Source: an uncultured Sphingomonadales bacterium (GTDB lineage: Bacteria; Pseudomonadota; Alphaproteobacteria; Sphingomonadales; Sphingomonadaceae). From it: DNA of 64,000 bases. Where the stretch lies: NCBI GenBank assembly GCA_903821605.1, contig CAIJLZ010000012.1, positions 1 through 64,000 on the forward strand, in the 5' to 3' direction. A model generated the notes under the pieces. It did not search any database and was not told the origin of the DNA. It was given only the letters and a program-made list of their open reading frames with translations. The position numbers were made by a program, and so were the translations under genes. This document shows positions 43,646 through 52,365 of this stretch, one piece after another; the stretch's first letter is position 1; each line of letters opens with the position of its first letter.

Positions 43646-44809
43646 ATGCGTTTTCTAGATCAACTTAACGCGGAGTGCCTGATCGCACGCGCCCGCGCCA
43701 GCACCGGACTGGCGGACCTCGGTCCGGATCATTATCGCGAACCGCTCGATCAGCTGCTGCGCTCAATGCTCGCTGAAGCGCAGCTCAACGATGCAGGTGC
43801 CAACACGCACGCTGGACGCATCGTCAACGCATTAGAAAATCGCCTGCGCCGCGTCGATCTGGTAAAGCGGCACCCTGGAATCCTCGACGAACAGGTCGAT
43901 GTCGGCGTAATCATCGTCGGCCTGCCACGCACTGGCAGCACCATGCTGCAGCGCCTGCTGGCCGCCAGCCCCCAGGCGACTGCGATTGTGTGGTGGGAAA
44001 CTATTTTTCCCCTGCCCCGCGACGAAAGTGGCCCGGCGGACATCGCCGCACGCAAGGCCGATGCGAAAGCACTGTCCGACCAGTTGGTCGCTGCCTCTGA
44101 AGGCTTCGAGGCGATCCACCCGATGGATGCGTTCGCTCATGATGAGGAACTGCCGCTGATCGAGCAGTCGTTCATCTCCAATATTCCCGAAGCCATGCTC
44201 TACCTGCCCAGCTACGGCGAATGGCTCCTCGCCGCCGACCAGACGCACGCTTATGGCGAACTGCTGGAATGGCTCAAGATTCTCCAGTGGCAAGACCCGA
44301 CGCGGCGCGGCAAGAAGTGGATTCTCAAGGCGCCACATCACCTCACGGCCGTGCGCACAACACTTGAAACCTTCCCCAACGCCATCATCGCCATGACCCA
44401 CCGCCGCGTCGATCACGTCATGGGCAGTTATTATTCGATGGTTGGCTCACTCACGGGTGGGAATACCGATGCTGATCTTTCTAGTGCGCAAGCTGCACAC
44501 TGGACGCAGCGCCTGCACCGCAACCTTGTTGACATGATCCCGGTCCGTGCCGAACAGCCCGACCGCTTCTTCGACATCCAATACGGCGCCCTGTTGACTG
44601 ATCCAGTCGGCAGCGCCCGCGCGCTCTTTGCCGCCGCAGGCATCCCCGTGACCGATGCCGACATCGCAGCCTGGCAACAATGGCTTGGCGGAAACAAGCG
44701 CGACAACCGCCCTTCGCACAAGTACGACCTTGCTGATTACGGCGTCGACAAGGCTCAACTGCTTGCCAATTTCGCTTTCTATTCCAACGCCTACGTCACC
44801 GAGATCTGA
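43646..44809 (+). CDS. Sulfotransferase family protein
   Basis: 387 residues. The 5'-phosphosulfate loop VGLPRTGSTMLQRLLAASP (about 92-110) and the 3'-phosphate motif region AMTHRRVDHVMGSYYSMVGS (about 250-270) are visible, matching the PAPS sulfotransferase_3 family. The members catalyse sulfo transfer to hydroxyl groups of small lipophilic acceptors; many in catabolic clusters have unproven activity. It is followed 3 bases on by the COQ4-like gene, and the pair likely share a substrate. The leader contains the island operator half-site. Confidence 0.85.
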   Translation: MRFLDQLNAECLIARARASTGLADLGPDHYREPLDQLLRSMLAEAQLNDAGANTHAGRIVNALENRLRRVDLVKRHPGILDEQVDVGVIIVGLPRTGSTMLQRLLAASPQATAIVWWETIFPLPRDESGPADIAARKADAKALSDQLVAASEGFEAIHPMDAFAHDEELPLIEQSFISNIPEAMLYLPSYGEWLLAADQTHAYGELLEWLKILQWQDPTRRGKKWILKAPHHLTAVRTTLETFPNAIIAMTHRRVDHVMGSYYSMVGSLTGGNTDADLSSAQAAHWTQRLHRNLVDMIPVRAEQPDRFFDIQYGALLTDPVGSARALFAAAGIPVTDADIAAWQQWLGGNKRDNRPSHKYDLADYGVDKAQLLANFAFYSNAYVTEI

Positions 44810-44812
44810 GCG

Positions 44813-45634
44813 ATGGAAATCCGGGGAGAAGAAGCAGCCTATCTGATGGGCAGCGAACGGCCGGCAGCGGGATCCGTGCTCACCAGCACCTCACGCTATC
44901 TCAACAACCCGCGCTTCCGCGATGTCTATGCGCAGATGGGACTGAAGCGCGATGGGTACGATCTGCCGTCCGCATACCTGATCCCGGAAGTAAATCGCGC
45001 CATGGCCGAGGAGATGGACGTCGAAAGCCTCCATGCCCTGCTCGCGGCAGAGCGCAAACGCCTTCCGGAATTTGCACAGTGGCTCGATGCACGCTTCACG
45101 TCGCACTGGAGCGAAGACAGCGTCGCGTCCTGCGCTCCGGGCACCGTTGGTGCGCTGATCCATAATTTCCTGAGCACCAGCGGCATGGAGATAGACTTCA
45201 TGTTCCGTGGCGAACCAGCCGACGATTTCGGCTACCTGATAAAGCGGCGTGTTCAGAACCACGATATCGAGCACATGGTCAGCGGGCTCGATCCCAGCCC
45301 GGTCGGGGAAATCGCGCTGATTGTCGCCAATACAGTCGCGCTGTTCAATTACTTCACCCCCGAATTTGCCAACATGCTGTCATTCCAACCGATGTTCCTC
45401 GCATCGACCAGCTTGATGCGCGCTGCCTGTCACTATCCTGCGGTCACACCGGCCATGCTCGAAGGCTTCGCACTTGGTCACACGGTCGGACGCCGCCAGC
45501 CGCGCCCGCTGTTCATGATCCGTTGGGAAGACTGGATCGACACCCCAGTGGCCGAAGCGCGCGCCGCGCTCGGCTTCGAAGATGGCCCTGCTGCAGAGCA
45601 TTGGGCCTGGACACAGGAGGCTGCGCGTGGATAA
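44813..45634 (+). CDS. COQ4-like protein
   Basis: 273 residues, no membrane helix. It carries the COQ4 metal motif H-D-x2-H-x11-E in NHDIEHMVSGLDPSPVGE (about 145-163), followed by the conserved helices IALIVANTVALFNYFTPEFA. COQ4 in eukaryotes binds zinc and takes part in ubiquinone ring formation by oxidative decarboxylation at C1. A copy in a catabolic operon with a sulfotransferase and SnoaL protein is more likely to act on the degraded compound. It lies 3 bases after the sulfotransferase and overlaps the next gene by 8 bases. Confidence 0.78.
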   Translation: MEIRGEEAAYLMGSERPAAGSVLTSTSRYLNNPRFRDVYAQMGLKRDGYDLPSAYLIPEVNRAMAEEMDVESLHALLAAERKRLPEFAQWLDARFTSHWSEDSVASCAPGTVGALIHNFLSTSGMEIDFMFRGEPADDFGYLIKRRVQNHDIEHMVSGLDPSPVGEIALIVANTVALFNYFTPEFANMLSFQPMFLASTSLMRAACHYPAVTPAMLEGFALGHTVGRRQPRPLFMIRWEDWIDTPVAEARAALGFEDGPAAEHWAWTQEAARG

Positions 45635-46076
45635 CTTTGCCGTTAGCGACCTACTAGCCATTCAGAAACTGGTACACCTGTACCCCCGCCACCTCGATTC
45701 CGGCGATCTTGACGGATTGGGGCAGCTGTTCGCCCAAGCTACGGTTCATTTCGAAGGCGCCCCTCCAGTCGTCAAAGATCCGATTGAAGTTACCCGCATG
45801 TTCGCCGATTTCCTGCGGCTTTATGAAGGGATCCCACGCACCCGCCACATGATCTGCAACTTGATCGTGGAACCGGACGGCCCCGGTCGGGCTGCGGCGA
45901 TCAGCGCGGTCTTTGTGCTTCAGGATGCGCCCGGTGTGCCACTCCAACCGATCATCACCGGTGATTATCACGATCACTTCGCAAAGGTTGACGGGATATG
46001 GCATTTTACCGAACGCCGTATAACCAACGACCTATTCGGCAACCTCTCTGCCCATGGAAAATACGCCATCGACTAA
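45627..46076 (+). CDS. SnoaL-like protein
   Basis: 149 residues from the GTG at 45627, with AGGAGG seven bases upstream inside the end of the COQ4-like gene. SnoaL_4-type pattern: VSDLLAIQKLVHLYPRHLDS, LDGLGQLFAQATVHFEG, RTRHMICNLIVE, and HFAKVDGIWHFTERRITNDL, the family's typical C-terminal motif. Third gene of the sulfotransferase operon. It might be an isomerase or dehydratase for a ring intermediate; there is no direct proof. Confidence 0.78.
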   Translation: MDNFAVSDLLAIQKLVHLYPRHLDSGDLDGLGQLFAQATVHFEGAPPVVKDPIEVTRMFADFLRLYEGIPRTRHMICNLIVEPDGPGRAAAISAVFVLQDAPGVPLQPIITGDYHDHFAKVDGIWHFTERRITNDLFGNLSAHGKYAID

Positions 46077-46126
46077 CAGTGACGGACAGGAATGGGACAG
46101 CCCTTCCCCATTCCTGCCGCGTCGCC

Positions 46127-46906
46127 TCAGGCCAGATAGCCGCCGTCGGCAGCGATCACTGCTCCGTTGATGTAGGCGCTCTGGTCCGACAGCAACCAAA
46201 GCGCCGCTTTAGCGATGTCGCCGGGCGTGGCAAAGCGCTTGAGTGGTATCGGTGCGAGCAGCATCTCGCGGTATTCTTCGGCATGGATCACGCCATTAGT
46301 CAGCGGCGTGTCCACCACGCCGGGCGACACGGCATTGCAGCGAACGCCCTGCGCGCCATATTCCTTGGCGATCGTCCGGGTCAGGCCCAGCACACCATGC
46401 TTGGCCGCCGTATAGGCCGCAGTGCGTGGATAGCTGATATGCGCCTGCAACGACGTGGTGTTTACGATCGCGCCACCGCCGCCTTGCAACATCAGCGGCA
46501 GTTCCGCGCGCAGGCAATGGAACACGCCGTCCAAATCCACGCTCAGCACCTTGCGCCACACGTCGAGCGGCAGCGCATGCGTCTCGGGCAACTGCGCACC
46601 TTTCAGCGCCGTCACTTCGGTGATCCCGGCATTGTTGAAGGCGCCGTCTAGTCGCCCGAAGCGCTCGCCGATCGCCGCCACCATGTTCTCACAGGCTCGC
46701 GCATCAGTAACGTCGACCGCCCAGGCAAGCGCACCGGAAAGCTCTGCCGCCACGGCTTCTGCACCGGCCATGTTGCAGTCGGCCACTATCACGTTCGCGC
46801 CTGCCTTGGCCAGCATTCGGCAAGTCGCGGCGCCAATGCCACTGCCACCGCCGGTGACCAACACCACCTTACCCGTGAATTCCAAGTTTTTGCTCCTCTC
46901 GCTCAT
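46127..46906 (-). CDS. Short-chain dehydrogenase/reductase (SDR)
   Basis: 259 residues. Classical SDR: TGGGSGIGAAT (about 19-29), Asp after beta 2 (VADCNM) favouring NAD, NNAGITE (about 95), Ser in VNTTSLQ, YTAAK (about 163-167), and SPGVVDTPL. It is a single gene converging with the SnoaL gene and divergent from the TonB receptor, with an unusually long 446-base gap to the latter. It probably oxidises a secondary alcohol intermediate of the island. Confidence 0.88.
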   Translation of the reverse strand: MSERSKNLEFTGKVVLVTGGGSGIGAATCRMLAKAGANVIVADCNMAGAEAVAAELSGALAWAVDVTDARACENMVAAIGERFGRLDGAFNNAGITEVTALKGAQLPETHALPLDVWRKVLSVDLDGVFHCLRAELPLMLQGGGGAIVNTTSLQAHISYPRTAAYTAAKHGVLGLTRTIAKEYGAQGVRCNAVSPGVVDTPLTNGVIHAEEYREMLLAPIPLKRFATPGDIAKAALWLLSDQSAYINGAVIAADGGYLA

Positions 46907-47352
46907 GAATGCGCGTCCTCACTCATGATGCGACGCAGATTTGCGCACACCACGCGTGCGATGACGGACATCATGCCGAGACGGCGGATTTCAATTGTTG
47001 CCGCAGGCGCAATCGATCGAGGGTTTCGAAAGGCAAATTTCACGTCACTCCCTTTACGTATTTCGTTGTTTGGGTGGACCGATTCGCCGAATTGCGCATC
47101 ATCATGCAAATCTTACACCCATTTTCGGAAATTCCTGTGAACTCAGCGAGAATTTCCAGAGTGCCCCGCGACGGGCGACGGCCACCTCCCCTCAGTGAAT
47201 GATGCAAATTACGCAAAACGTCAATCAAAAGCTCAATAATTGATGCTTTGCTTTAAAATGCCCTTGATTGAGTCGGCATATATCTCTAATGGAGACCGCA
47301 ATAATACAAACAGCATACGGCCAAACGCCCGATGCTTCCATGGGAGAGATTT
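46907..47352. promoter_or_regulatory. Control region of SDR and TonB receptor
   Basis: No gene is seen in 446 bases. It is AT-rich towards the receptor and contains operator 4 at 47211-47253. The TonB receptor promoter is likely downstream of that operator, with TTGCTTTAAAATGCCC close to it. Confidence 0.5.
47211..47253. promoter_or_regulatory. Inverted repeat, island operator 4
   Basis: Left arm ACGCAAAACGTCAAT (47211-47225) and right arm ATTGATGCTTTGCTT (47239-47253), 12 of 15 positions complementary. The left half is the same motif as ACGCAAAACATCA at 40420. It lies 100 bases upstream of the TonB receptor start. Confidence 0.65.
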
Positions 47353-49638
47353 ATGAAGTTTCGCACCGCCACCCTGACCTGCACGGCCATCGCCGCTCTA
47401 CTTCCGCACGCAGCTTTTGCTGCTGACAATCAGGGCGCAAACAGCACGGGCATCACCGACATCGTCGTCACCGCCCGTCGCACTCAGGAGCGACTGCAGG
47501 ACGTTCCGGTCGCCGTGACCGGCTACGATACGGCCGAACTCAAGGCACTCGACATCAAGGGCTTTGGGGACATCGGCAAGACTGTCCCCAACCTTGACGT
47601 CCAACGCCAATTCGGTTCCGCGAACGCGCCGCAGTTCTACCTGCGCGGTGTCTCCACCGGCACCTTGAAATTCGAAGCGGACGCCGGCATCGGGTTGTAC
47701 ATCGACGGTATCTACCTCGGCCGGCCAGCCGGCACAGCCTTCTCGCTGGCGGATATAGAGCGCGTCGAAGTGCTCCGTGGCCCGCAGGGCACACTATTTG
47801 GACGCAACTCGACCGGTGGTGCGATCAACTTCATAACATCAGCACCCAAGGGCGAATTCGGGGTCAAGGCCGAAGGAACGGCGGGCAACTTCGATCGCTA
47901 CAAGGGCCAAGTCACGATCAACCTGCCCGCACTCGGCCCCCTCACTGCGCGCGTTTCGTACCTTCATGACGAGAACAGAGGCTATGTCCGCAACCTGACA
48001 CCGGGGGTAACCTTCAACTTCGATAAGCCATTCGGCACGGTCAGTTCAGCCAAGACCTTCGGCGCGGAAAATACCGATGCCGTAGCGGTTGCCGTCCGGC
48101 TTCAAGAGGGAGATTTCACCGCCGACTACAAGTTCGACTACACCGACAAGGTCAGCACGCAGATGGCCCAGCAACTACTTGGCTATGACCCGAGCTTCAC
48201 CGCCGGCGTCGGCGATCCGCCGTTCTATACGGCCTCGCCTAGCATCTATGTTCCAGCGTCGACCTCTCGGCAGAATGCAGTAGCTCTTGATTTCACGACA
48301 CCTTCGCACCTCAAAATCCAGGGACACAGCCTGACGTTGGCGTACCGCGCGTCGGATGCAATCACGCTGAAAAGCATTACTGGTTATCGCAAAATGGACG
48401 AATTTGTCGGCGGTAACGATATCGATGGCGGCGCCTATGTCGTCGGCGGATTACCCTTCACCAACATCTCGTCGATTCAGGATCGCCACCAGAAGCAGTT
48501 CACGCAAGAAGTCCAGATGTTGGGCAAGTCTGGGAACCTCGATTGGGTACTTGGCGGGTTTTACTTCCGTGAAACCGGTCGCGACAACAACCCCGTGTTT
48601 ATCGGAACTCTGTTCCCCACCTACCTTCCCACGATCGTGCCCACGCTGGATGCAACCACCGGCAACACCATCAATATCTTCGAGGTGCCAAGCGACTATC
48701 TTGCCGGCAGCGATGCCTCGATCCGCAACCGCTCCATCGCCGGCTACGCCCATCTCGGCTACAAGACCGACAAGTTCGAACTGGCCGGCGGCTTGCGCTA
48801 CACCAAAGACAATCGCCATGAAGACCTGCGCGCGGGTGGCTTGATCCCAATATTTCTGCCGCCGATCAACGCCGCCGCAAGCTTCGATCATTGGGATTTC
48901 GATGCCACCGCCACCTATATCTTCAATCCCGACGTGCGCACTTACGCCCGCTTCGCTACCGGCTATCTGTCAGGCGGCGTCTTGGGGGGCACCACTTTCA
49001 AGCCGGAAACTGTCAAGAGCTATGAAGTCGGCCTCAAGGCCGATGCCCTGAACAAGACCGTGCGCGTCAACGTGGCGGCCTTCATCACTCGGCGCAAGGA
49101 TGTGCAGACGCTAGGCTTCAATGTCGCCAGCGGAACTTTCCTGTTTTCTTCGCCCTTCGGCCACGAAGAAGGCTTTGAGATTGAACTGGTCGCCAAACCC
49201 TCCCCCAACTTCACCTTCAACACCACTTATGGCTACCTGCATCAAAAGTTGGCTGCGGACCCGGTAAATGGCCCAGTTAACTCGCTCGCACCCAAGAACA
49301 CCATGAGCATCGGTGCGCAGTATGACTCGCCATACTTCTCGAATGGCAGCCACGTACAGTTCCGCGTCGACGGGTTCTTGAAGGATAAGCGTTTGTCCGA
49401 CCCGATCCAAAGCGCCTCGACACTGGCATTGACGACACTGCCTTCACGTTTTGACGTGAATGCGCGTCTGTCCCTGCTCGACCTTCCAATTGGCGGATCG
49501 AAGGTGAACATCGCCGCTTGGGTCCAGAACCTGACCAACAACAACAAGCTGGACTTCGCCCGCAACCTCTCCACCAACGTGATCGGCGTGTTCCAGGTGC
49601 CCCGGACTTTTGGTCTCGATGTCGGGTTCGCCTTCTGA
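47353..49638 (+). CDS. TonB-dependent outer membrane receptor
   Basis: 761 residues from the ATG at 47353. Signal peptide about 1-23 (LTCTAIAALLPHAAFA|AD). Plug domain begins DIVVTARRTQERLQDVPVAVT and includes RGVSTGTLKFEADAGIG, the IDGIYLGR loop and VEVLRGPQGTLFGRNSTGGA, the standard motif. The rest is a 22-strand barrel ending in an aromatic residue (GLDVGFAF). This sphingomonad receptor type takes up hydrophobic or complex compounds and is probably the island's uptake gate. It is monocistronic: operator 4 upstream and a strong terminator at 49661 downstream. Confidence 0.92.
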   Translation: MKFRTATLTCTAIAALLPHAAFAADNQGANSTGITDIVVTARRTQERLQDVPVAVTGYDTAELKALDIKGFGDIGKTVPNLDVQRQFGSANAPQFYLRGVSTGTLKFEADAGIGLYIDGIYLGRPAGTAFSLADIERVEVLRGPQGTLFGRNSTGGAINFITSAPKGEFGVKAEGTAGNFDRYKGQVTINLPALGPLTARVSYLHDENRGYVRNLTPGVTFNFDKPFGTVSSAKTFGAENTDAVAVAVRLQEGDFTADYKFDYTDKVSTQMAQQLLGYDPSFTAGVGDPPFYTASPSIYVPASTSRQNAVALDFTTPSHLKIQGHSLTLAYRASDAITLKSITGYRKMDEFVGGNDIDGGAYVVGGLPFTNISSIQDRHQKQFTQEVQMLGKSGNLDWVLGGFYFRETGRDNNPVFIGTLFPTYLPTIVPTLDATTGNTINIFEVPSDYLAGSDASIRNRSIAGYAHLGYKTDKFELAGGLRYTKDNRHEDLRAGGLIPIFLPPINAAASFDHWDFDATATYIFNPDVRTYARFATGYLSGGVLGGTTFKPETVKSYEVGLKADALNKTVRVNVAAFITRRKDVQTLGFNVASGTFLFSSPFGHEEGFEIELVAKPSPNFTFNTTYGYLHQKLAADPVNGPVNSLAPKNTMSIGAQYDSPYFSNGSHVQFRVDGFLKDKRLSDPIQSASTLALTTLPSRFDVNARLSLLDLPIGGSKVNIAAWVQNLTNNNKLDFARNLSTNVIGVFQVPRTFGLDVGFAF

Positions 49639-49660
49639 CGAAAGTCAAATATCCCTCCTT

Positions 49661-49695
49661 GTTGCGGCGGCCACCATGGCCGCCGCAACTTTTTT
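49661..49695 (+). terminator. Rho-independent terminator after the TonB receptor
   Basis: Perfect 13-bp arms GTTGCGGCGGCCA (49661-49673) and TGGCCGCCGCAAC (49677-49689) with a three-base loop, followed by six T. A textbook intrinsic terminator. Confidence 0.93.
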
Positions 49696-49725
49696 ATCTG
49701 CCATTGTTTGATTGAGGCGTAGCTG

Positions 49726-50928
49726 ATGACGTCCCCCGTCGCTGCCAAAACACATAGCCGATGGGGCCAAGTTGCTATTGCCACTCTGGCCCAGAACCTA
49801 GCGACCGGCCTTACTTTCGGTAGCTTTGGGACGATGATCCTCGCCATTGAGCGGGACTACGGTGCCAGCCGGTCACAATCTTCGTTGGCGCTGTCCTTGG
49901 CAGTCGTCACACTGTCGCTCACGGGAATGCTTGTCGGTCGCATTCTTGACCGGGTGAATTTGCGGAATCTGATGCTCGTGGGGGCGCTACTGAGCGCGGC
50001 AGGTTTCTCAGCCGCAGCACTTGCGCGCACGCCGACCGATCTCCTGATGGCATACGCCCTGCTTGTCGGGCCGGGTACGGCAATGCTCGGCGTGCTGCCC
50101 TCGATGACACTAGCAAACCGCTGGGCGCCCGAAGCCATGCGCGGTCGTGCGTTGGGGTTCGTAAATATGCCGATCATGGTAATGACCGTCCCGTTGGTCA
50201 TCGCGCCCATGCTTGCTTCGCTTGGTCCGCGCTACATATACGGCCTGCTTGCAATGGCCGATATCGCCATGCTTCCGCTACTTTTACTGGTGCGCAATGG
50301 CGCTTCCGTTGCGCCTGCTCACGGCCGGGTCGATGTCTCCGCGCGCGTTATCCTGCAAAGCCCGGCGTTCTGGGTGCTGAGCGTTGCCGTCGGTCTAATC
50401 ACAGGGGCCGGCACAATGAAACTTGCACATTTTATCCCGCTGCTGGTCGGCCAGGGGCGCAGCTTTGCCGAAGCCAATATGCTATTAGCGCTGTCCGGAG
50501 GTGCCGGGCTAGCAGGTTCGCTCGCATTTGGCTGGCTTGCAGACCGGATCGGCGGCCCACGCGCGTTAGCTTTTAATGCAGCAATTCAGGCTATTGTGTT
50601 CATGATCTTCCTTGCGCCGGTTACCTTACCCGTTTTGATGCTGGACGCGATCATTGTCGGCGCCTGCGGCGGTGGAGTGCAGGGGGCATTCGGCGTGGCT
50701 GTGGTCACATTTTTCGGCGCGCGTGCCTTTGGCCGGGCATATAGCCTCTTCCAGCTTTCCACCCTACCGTTTCTGTTCGGACTGACGCCGCTGGCCAGTG
50801 TGTTGTTCGAACGCTCGGGTAGCTATTACTTGCCAATGGCGGTCACCATCGCCTGCCTCGCGATTTCTTCTCTGGCCCTGTTCGCTGCGGCCCACCAGGT
50901 TCCCCCATCCCATTCCGTAGGAGATTAG
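49726..50928 (+). CDS. MFS transporter
   Basis: 400 residues with about 12 transmembrane helices. The A-like loop MLVGRILDRVNLRNLMLVGA (about 65-84) and the central loop signature GWLADRIGGPRALAF (about 268) identify the major facilitator family. The first helix begins near residue 15. It lies 30 bases after the receptor's terminator and starts a two-gene operon with the MDR dehydrogenase. It could move the receptor's substrate across the inner membrane. Confidence 0.85.
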   Translation: MTSPVAAKTHSRWGQVAIATLAQNLATGLTFGSFGTMILAIERDYGASRSQSSLALSLAVVTLSLTGMLVGRILDRVNLRNLMLVGALLSAAGFSAAALARTPTDLLMAYALLVGPGTAMLGVLPSMTLANRWAPEAMRGRALGFVNMPIMVMTVPLVIAPMLASLGPRYIYGLLAMADIAMLPLLLLVRNGASVAPAHGRVDVSARVILQSPAFWVLSVAVGLITGAGTMKLAHFIPLLVGQGRSFAEANMLLALSGGAGLAGSLAFGWLADRIGGPRALAFNAAIQAIVFMIFLAPVTLPVLMLDAIIVGACGGGVQGAFGVAVVTFFGARAFGRAYSLFQLSTLPFLFGLTPLASVLFERSGSYYLPMAVTIACLAISSLALFAAAHQVPPSHSVGD

Positions 50929-50932
50929 ACCG

Positions 50933-51946
50933 ATGCGGTGCGCAGATTTCACGAAGCCTGGCGCGATCGGGTATCGCGCCGATGCGACTGCGCCACAGGC
51001 TGGCCCCGGAGAAGTGCTGGTATCGGTAAAAGCCTGCGGCATTTGCGGTTCGGACCTCCACATGTTCCGGGACAACAGCTATCGCGACAAGCTCGTCCGC
51101 GAAACGGCCGAGGGTTACTCCATTCCCGGCCACGAGTTCGCCGGGACGATTGTTGCGATCGGGGAAGGTGTGGAAGGCTGGCAGTTGGGCGAACATGTTG
51201 TCGGGGTTACTGGCATGGGCGGCGGTATGGCCGAACTCGTGGCAGTACCGGTGAACCCATGGCAATTGGTGCGCATTCCCGCAGGTCTGTCATTCGACCT
51301 CGCCGCAACGACCGAACCCCTAGCTGACGGCCTACAAATGGTACGCAAAGGCGCACCGGCCGATGACGAAAATCTGGTGGTCATCGGAGTTGGCATCATC
51401 GGCCTTGGCGTGATTCAGGCAATCCGCGCGCGAGGCATTTCCCCTGCCCGGATCATTGCGGTCGACGTCCAGCACGCGCGGTTGCATAAGGCACTGGAAG
51501 TGGGAGCAACCCATGCAGTCAATGCCCGCGATGGCGATGTGTTCGATCAAATTGCCGCGATTTGCGGGCTGGAAGAGACCTATGCAGGGCCATCTGCATC
51601 GGTGGCGCTGGTGTTCGATTGTGCGGGCTATATCCGCCATATGCAGGGCCCTCCCCCACTGGAAACCGCGCTTCGACTGGTGGTACCAGGCGGACGCATC
51701 GTCTGCTTTGGCGGCTTTGAGGGTCGTATGGAAATCGACATGAGCCCGCTAATCGAAAAGCAGCCGACCATCTATGGGTCGAACGGTTATGCGCCCGATG
51801 AACTTGTCGAGGCGCTAAATCTCATGTCAAGTGGCCGGGTGGATCGCGGAACGCTTATCTCACATAGGTTGCCACTCGAGGCCGTGGCTGAAGCCTTTGC
51901 CGTGCAGCAAAAGCCTGACGCGGTGAAAGTAATGCTGCACGTTTAG
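50933..51946 (+). CDS. Zinc-type MDR alcohol dehydrogenase without structural zinc site
   Basis: 337 residues. Catalytic zinc ligands are kept: Cys in KACGICGSDLHMF (about 37) and the His-Glu pair in PGHEFAG (about 66). The NAD Rossmann stretch is VVIGVGIIGLGVIQAIRARG. The four-Cys structural zinc lobe usual around residues 90-110 is missing; the stretch reads GVTGMGGGMAELV. Several MDR groups lack it, and the enzyme may still be active. Five bases after the MFS gene. Oxidation of an alcohol from the island pathway is probable. Confidence 0.85.
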   Translation: MRCADFTKPGAIGYRADATAPQAGPGEVLVSVKACGICGSDLHMFRDNSYRDKLVRETAEGYSIPGHEFAGTIVAIGEGVEGWQLGEHVVGVTGMGGGMAELVAVPVNPWQLVRIPAGLSFDLAATTEPLADGLQMVRKGAPADDENLVVIGVGIIGLGVIQAIRARGISPARIIAVDVQHARLHKALEVGATHAVNARDGDVFDQIAAICGLEETYAGPSASVALVFDCAGYIRHMQGPPPLETALRLVVPGGRIVCFGGFEGRMEIDMSPLIEKQPTIYGSNGYAPDELVEALNLMSSGRVDRGTLISHRLPLEAVAEAFAVQQKPDAVKVMLHV

Positions 51947-52365
51947 GTCCGGAATGGTTGATTGCAGGCCGCAACCCTACCGGATCGGTCGTTACGTCAA
52001 ACCGTATTTTTGCGCCACGGGGACATTTCACAGCAAGATTTCGCTAATGCGATCAACATTCTTCCGGAACCATTGCGGCCGCAACAGGGGGGGGCGGAGG
52101 AGTATGGACCGAGTCTTATTACTCCGCCTAGTTCGTGCGGACTGACTGCTAGCATCAAAATAAAGGGCGAGTTAGTTTCCTAACTTGCCCCATATACAAT
52201 GGCCCAATTGTACTTTTCTACTTGGTCTCCCACCCAAACAAACGTGCCAAGCGACGAAACTGTCATGCAGATTTTAGGAAAAATACCCCCCCCCATATGG
52301 GGGTGGTGGTAGGTGGATTGTAGGACTGATGGACTGATGGATCACCGGATCAAGGAGAGAATGGA
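51947..52365. other. 419-base gap between the island core and the SDR/VOC pair
   Basis: No gene. It holds a hairpin at 52165-52190, several G and C runs, and the palindrome CCCCCATATGGGGG at 52290-52303, with a GGTGGTGG repeat beside it. The next two genes appear richer in GC than those before. This may be a junction between blocks acquired separately. Confidence 0.45.
52165..52190. terminator. Hairpin, possible terminator of the MFS-dehydrogenase operon
   Basis: GGGCGAGTTAG (52165-52175) pairs with CTAACTTGCCC (52180-52190) at 10 of 11 positions with a TTTC loop. No T run follows. It lies 219 bases after the dehydrogenase stop. Confidence 0.5.

Noticed and set aside
52281-52330. CRISPR-like or tandem repeat array
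   Set aside because: Only short G and C runs and GGT/GATGGACT repetitions; no regular repeat-spacer pattern here or elsewhere in the window.
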